From NCBI GenBank assembly GCA_030636485.1, contig DAOVWV010000068.1, positions 1 to 7,610 on the forward strand: 7,610 nucleotides of DNA, in the 5' to 3' direction. The notes beneath the pieces were generated by a model. It had not been told where the DNA came from. It was given only the letters and a program-made list of their open reading frames with translations, and did not search any database. This DNA is from Methyloprofundus sp. (GTDB lineage Bacteria > Pseudomonadota > Gammaproteobacteria > Methylococcales > Methylomonadaceae). The position numbers and the translations under genes are program-made. Below are positions 5,507-7,610 of this stretch, one piece after another; position 1 is the first letter of the stretch; every line of letters starts with the position of its first letter.

Positions 5507-6253
5507 ATGTCTTACCAATTTACTGTTAGCCCCGATTTTACACCCTCTCATCTTTCGGGCTGGTATATTTTCAATACCTGGTTACAGAATCAGACTGACA
5601 ATGCGATTCACTTGGAAATGTATAATGATTTTCATGAGCAGCGTGATGCAATTGAGGCTGATAATGTCGATTTAATTTATGCAAACCCTTTTGATGCCGC
5701 TCAACTGGTGCGGGAAAAAGGCTTTAAACCCTTGGTCAAATCAGCGGGCGAATCGGATGAAGCGATTATTGCCGTGAATGCGGATAATCATGTAGAAGAT
5801 GTGGCGCATTTAGAGTCAGGTCTTAGAGTTGCTGTGACAGATGATCCGGATGTACGTATGATGGGCATGATCATGCTAGAACCGGGTGATTTAGATGAAA
5901 CTAATATTGAAGAAATTCCGAGTGATACCTATGTTATCGTCGCCAAACATTTACTCAAAAATGAAGCGGATGCCGGAATATTTTTAGCAGAATCCTATGA
6001 TGAATTGTCCAAGATGATTCGCAGCCAGTTACGCATTTTGGTGCGTAGCCAGATCAGTGTCATTCACCACTCGCTTATGATAGGCCCTAAACTATTAGAT
6101 CAGCGTGAAAAAATACATGACATACTCATCAATATGAATAATGATGCAAAAGGGCGTGGTGTATTGGAAAGCTTAGGCTTTGAGCAGTGGCAAACGGTTG
6201 ATGATGATGAAATGGAATTTATGATTGACCTGATGGATACTTTAACAATGTAA
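5507..6253 (+). CDS. PhnD-like binding protein without signal peptide
   Basis: A 248-residue protein with the layout of the phosphate/phosphite/phosphonate substrate-binding family (PhnD-like, periplasmic binding fold type 2). Recognisable parts are the first strand and helix (YQFTVSPDFTPSHLSGWYIF), the segment VDLIYANPFDAAQLVRE (54-70) followed by GFKPLVKSAG, the domain-crossing LRVAVTDDPD (106-115), DAGIFLAESYDEL (155-167), and the C-terminal DILINMNNDAKGRGVLESLG. Typical members are exported lipoproteins with a leader; here the protein begins directly with the first strand, so it should stay in the cytoplasm. No permease or ATPase gene is nearby. It is therefore more likely a ligand receptor than a transporter part, as some regulators reuse this fold. 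The ligand cannot be read from sequence. The stop codon abuts the start of the nucleotidase gene, implying tight coupling. Confidence 0.85.
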   Translation: MSYQFTVSPDFTPSHLSGWYIFNTWLQNQTDNAIHLEMYNDFHEQRDAIEADNVDLIYANPFDAAQLVREKGFKPLVKSAGESDEAIIAVNADNHVEDVAHLESGLRVAVTDDPDVRMMGMIMLEPGDLDETNIEEIPSDTYVIVAKHLLKNEADAGIFLAESYDELSKMIRSQLRILVRSQISVIHHSLMIGPKLLDQREKIHDILINMNNDAKGRGVLESLGFEQWQTVDDDEMEFMIDLMDTLTM

Positions 6254-7150
6254 ATGGAATTTAAAGGGAAATTAGTTATTGCGGTTTCATCCAGAGCCTT
6301 ATTTAATCTTGATGAGTCGCACCGGATATTTGAAACGGAAGGTAAGGAAGCTTACTGTGCGTATCAGGTACAGCATGAAGAGGATATTCTAGATCCAGGG
6401 TTTGGCTATGAGCTAGTCAGAAAGTTGCTCGCCATTAATAGTTTATCCATGAATAAACAGACATTAGTGGAAGTTATTCTGCTTTCACAAAATAGTGCGG
6501 ATACAGGGTTACGCATTTTTAATTCCATCGCGCATTATAATTTAGATATTAGCCGTGCGGCTTTTACCAGCGGGATGTCGCCTTATGGTTATATTCCCGC
6601 ATTTGGTGCGCATTTATTCTTGTCAGCCAATGATGATGATGTCAGAAATGCGTTAGAAGCCGGGTATGCAGCGGCGACTATTTTATCAGGTAGTGGTCTA
6701 CAGGCCGATGTAAAACAACTACGGATTGCTTTTGATGGTGATGCCGTATTGTTTTCTGACCAGTCTGAACAGATATATCAGCAGCATGGATTAGCTGCTT
6801 TTACAGAAAATGAAAAAAAATCGGCAAGAATCCCACTTAGTGGCGGACCATTCAAAGGTTTTTTAGAAGCACTGCAATGTATACAGGCACAATTTGAAGA
6901 ACAAGACTCACCGATACGCACGGCGCTGGTGACAGCACGCTCAGCACCCGCACATGAACGGGTGGTGCGTACTATGCGTAAATGGGGCATTAGAATAGAT
7001 GAAGCCCTGTTTTTAGGGGGGATGCCCAAACAAGAATTTTTAAAAGCCTTTGGCGCAGATATATTCTTTGATGATCAAAAAAAGCATTGCGAAGAGGCAT
7101 CCGAGCATATCTCTACTGCCCATGTTCCACATGGCGTGACTAATCAGTGA
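6254..7150 (+). CDS. Cytosolic 5'-nucleotidase, cN-I family
   Basis: This 298-residue enzyme resembles human cytosolic 5'-nucleotidase I, which dephosphorylates AMP, IMP and deoxynucleoside monophosphates. Conserved stretches run through the whole length: LVIAVSSRALFNLDESHRIF (7-26), VEVILLSQNSADTGLRIFNS (72-91), AFTSGMSPYGYIPAFGAHLF (103-122), then the HAD-type motif FDGDAVLFSD (160-169) with D161 and D163 as likely nucleophile and acid, PLSGGPFKGFLEAL, TARSAPAHERVVRTMRKWGI, and FFDDQKKHC (271-279) with the magnesium-binding acidic pair. No active-site loss is apparent. The ATG follows the previous stop with no spacer and only a weak upstream purine stretch, so translation is probably coupled. 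Its place as last gene of a GTPase operon is unusual for a salvage enzyme. It may set the level of a nucleotide that the module senses; bacterial substrate is not established here. Confidence 0.93.
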   Translation: MEFKGKLVIAVSSRALFNLDESHRIFETEGKEAYCAYQVQHEEDILDPGFGYELVRKLLAINSLSMNKQTLVEVILLSQNSADTGLRIFNSIAHYNLDISRAAFTSGMSPYGYIPAFGAHLFLSANDDDVRNALEAGYAAATILSGSGLQADVKQLRIAFDGDAVLFSDQSEQIYQQHGLAAFTENEKKSARIPLSGGPFKGFLEALQCIQAQFEEQDSPIRTALVTARSAPAHERVVRTMRKWGIRIDEALFLGGMPKQEFLKAFGADIFFDDQKKHCEEASEHISTAHVPHGVTNQ

Positions 7151-7165
7151 TCCACCATGTGGGGT
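7124..7165 (+). terminator. Stem-loop overlapping the operon's last stop codon
   Basis: CCACATGG (7127-7134) is the exact reverse complement of CCATGTGG (7155-7162). Wobble pairs can extend the RNA stem by three positions (7124-7126 with 7163-7165). The loop of 20 bases contains the stop codon TGA (7148-7150). No T-run follows, so Rho-independent termination is doubtful; protection of the mRNA 3' end is an alternative. Confidence 0.4.
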
Positions 7166-7168
7166 AAC

Positions 7169-7270
7169 CCGTCATCCCCGAAGTTTTTTATCGGGGATCC
7201 ATTGCTGGAAACATAGAACCCTGCTACAGCTTGTACCTATGCTTGATTGGGTAGCACGCAGGAATGACGG
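7169..7270. repeat. Probable dispersed repeat unit with inverted ends (MITE/REP-like)
   Basis: The unit begins CCGTCATCCC (7169-7178) and ends GGAATGACGG (7261-7270); these match as inverted repeats at 9 of 10 positions. Inside are two more stems: ATCCCCGA (7174-7181) with TCGGGGAT (7191-7198) around a T-rich loop, and TGCTAC (7222-7227) with GTAGCA (7251-7256). The GTCATTCCC/GGGAATGAC style with a palindromic hairpin next to the end is common to abundant intergenic repeats of gammaproteobacteria. It contains no credible gene. The first hairpin, with TTTTTT in its loop, may also help stop transcription between the two convergent genes. No flanking target duplication is obvious. Confidence 0.6.
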
Positions 7271-7324
7271 ACTTTTGTATTGTTCCGTGCCAGTGGATAA
7301 TGAGACGTTACATTTTTACATTGA

Positions 7325-7609
7325 TCATGCAAACGCCAATCTATTCAACCGTACTGCTCCATTTTTTCTGTCACACACTACGGCTGCAAATTCACTCTTC
7401 GACAGCTCTAAGGTATAAACCTGCCATTGATCTGCCAAGCCAGTCAACTCAGGCACCCTCAAAAAGGCATTTAAATCATCAGGGTTAATAACGCACTGAT
7501 TTAACCCCAAGGTAATGCCTTTGCCTACTGCTTTTACAAAAGCTTCCTTTTTTACCCAGAATTGGTAAAAAGCGGATCCGCGTTCTGCTTCACTGAGTGT
7601 ATACCAATA
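7325..7609 (-). CDS. 4'-phosphopantetheinyl transferase, Sfp type, C-terminal part (5' end outside window)
   Basis: The minus-strand frame is open from the right edge to a TGA at 7325-7327 and gives 94 residues. It carries the third signature of Sfp-type transferases: FYQFWVKKEAFVKAVGKGI, followed by TLGL. In this family the W-x-x-K-E-A Glu helps bind magnesium and the Lys residues hold coenzyme A. The enzyme moves 4'-phosphopantetheine from coenzyme A to a carrier-protein serine in fatty acid, polyketide or nonribosomal peptide synthesis; which carrier is unknown. The TTG at 7510 that could be taken as a start is internal, because the signature lies upstream of it. The gene runs convergently toward the nucleotidase, with 174 bases between them, and is probably unrelated to the operon. 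Confidence 0.93.
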   Translation of the reverse strand, partial: YWYTLSEAERGSAFYQFWVKKEAFVKAVGKGITLGLNQCVINPDDLNAFLRVPELTGLADQWQVYTLELSKSEFAAVVCDRKNGAVRLNRLAFA

Positions 7610-7610
7610 C

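Noticed and set aside
7264..7488. 74-residue + strand open frame
   Set aside because: It overlaps the repeat end and lies antisense to the phosphopantetheinyl transferase, which has a clear family signature; the peptide has no recognisable feature.
7325..7510. Short minus-strand gene starting at TTG 7510
   Set aside because: The frame continues open to the window edge and the upstream part carries the W-x-x-K-E-A signature, so this TTG is an internal leucine codon.

Overview
The window looks like a moderately AT-rich gammaproteobacterial chromosome. The ileS-lspA pair, the protein sequences and the intergenic palindromes fit gammaproteobacteria such as Methylococcales or Thiotrichales. That placement is an inference from gene style, not a match I could test.

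Layout. The left edge (3-512) is the C-terminal end of isoleucyl-tRNA synthetase (ileS) with its zinc cluster. Lipoprotein signal peptidase (lspA, 618-1103) follows; the two are separated by a perfect hairpin of a dispersed-repeat type. A 281-base gap (1104-1384) holds a probable terminator and a 12-bp palindrome just before the next gene. From 1385 to 7150 eight genes run on the + strand with gaps of 0 to 66 bases, so they are probably one operon. In order they encode: a helical protein ending in a FimV-like TPR unit; a pseudo-receiver protein with a lysine-rich linker and a basic amphipathic tail; a Ras-like/MglA-type small GTPase of the COG2229 sort; a diverged roadblock-like protein; a canonical roadblock/LC7 (MglB-like) protein; a free-standing Aer-type PAS domain; a PhnD-like binding protein with no signal peptide; and a cytosolic 5'-nucleotidase of the cN-I family. 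A stem-loop overlapping the last stop codon and a roughly 100-base repeat unit with inverted ends (7169-7270) fill the convergent gap. The right edge (7609-7325, minus strand) is the C-terminal part of an Sfp-type 4'-phosphopantetheinyl transferase.

How the genes may work together. The operon joins a GTPase switch and its likely roadblock regulators to a probable FAD redox sensor, a cytosolic small-ligand receptor and an enzyme acting on nucleoside monophosphates. FimV-like and receiver-like scaffold proteins come first. No transporter, chemoreceptor signalling domain, kinase or pilus structural gene is present. The most economical reading is a cytoplasmic signalling module that senses redox and phosphate or nucleotide state and sets a GTPase, possibly to control polarity of type IV pili or another polar machine. 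The domain calls are well supported; this integrated function is a hypothesis.
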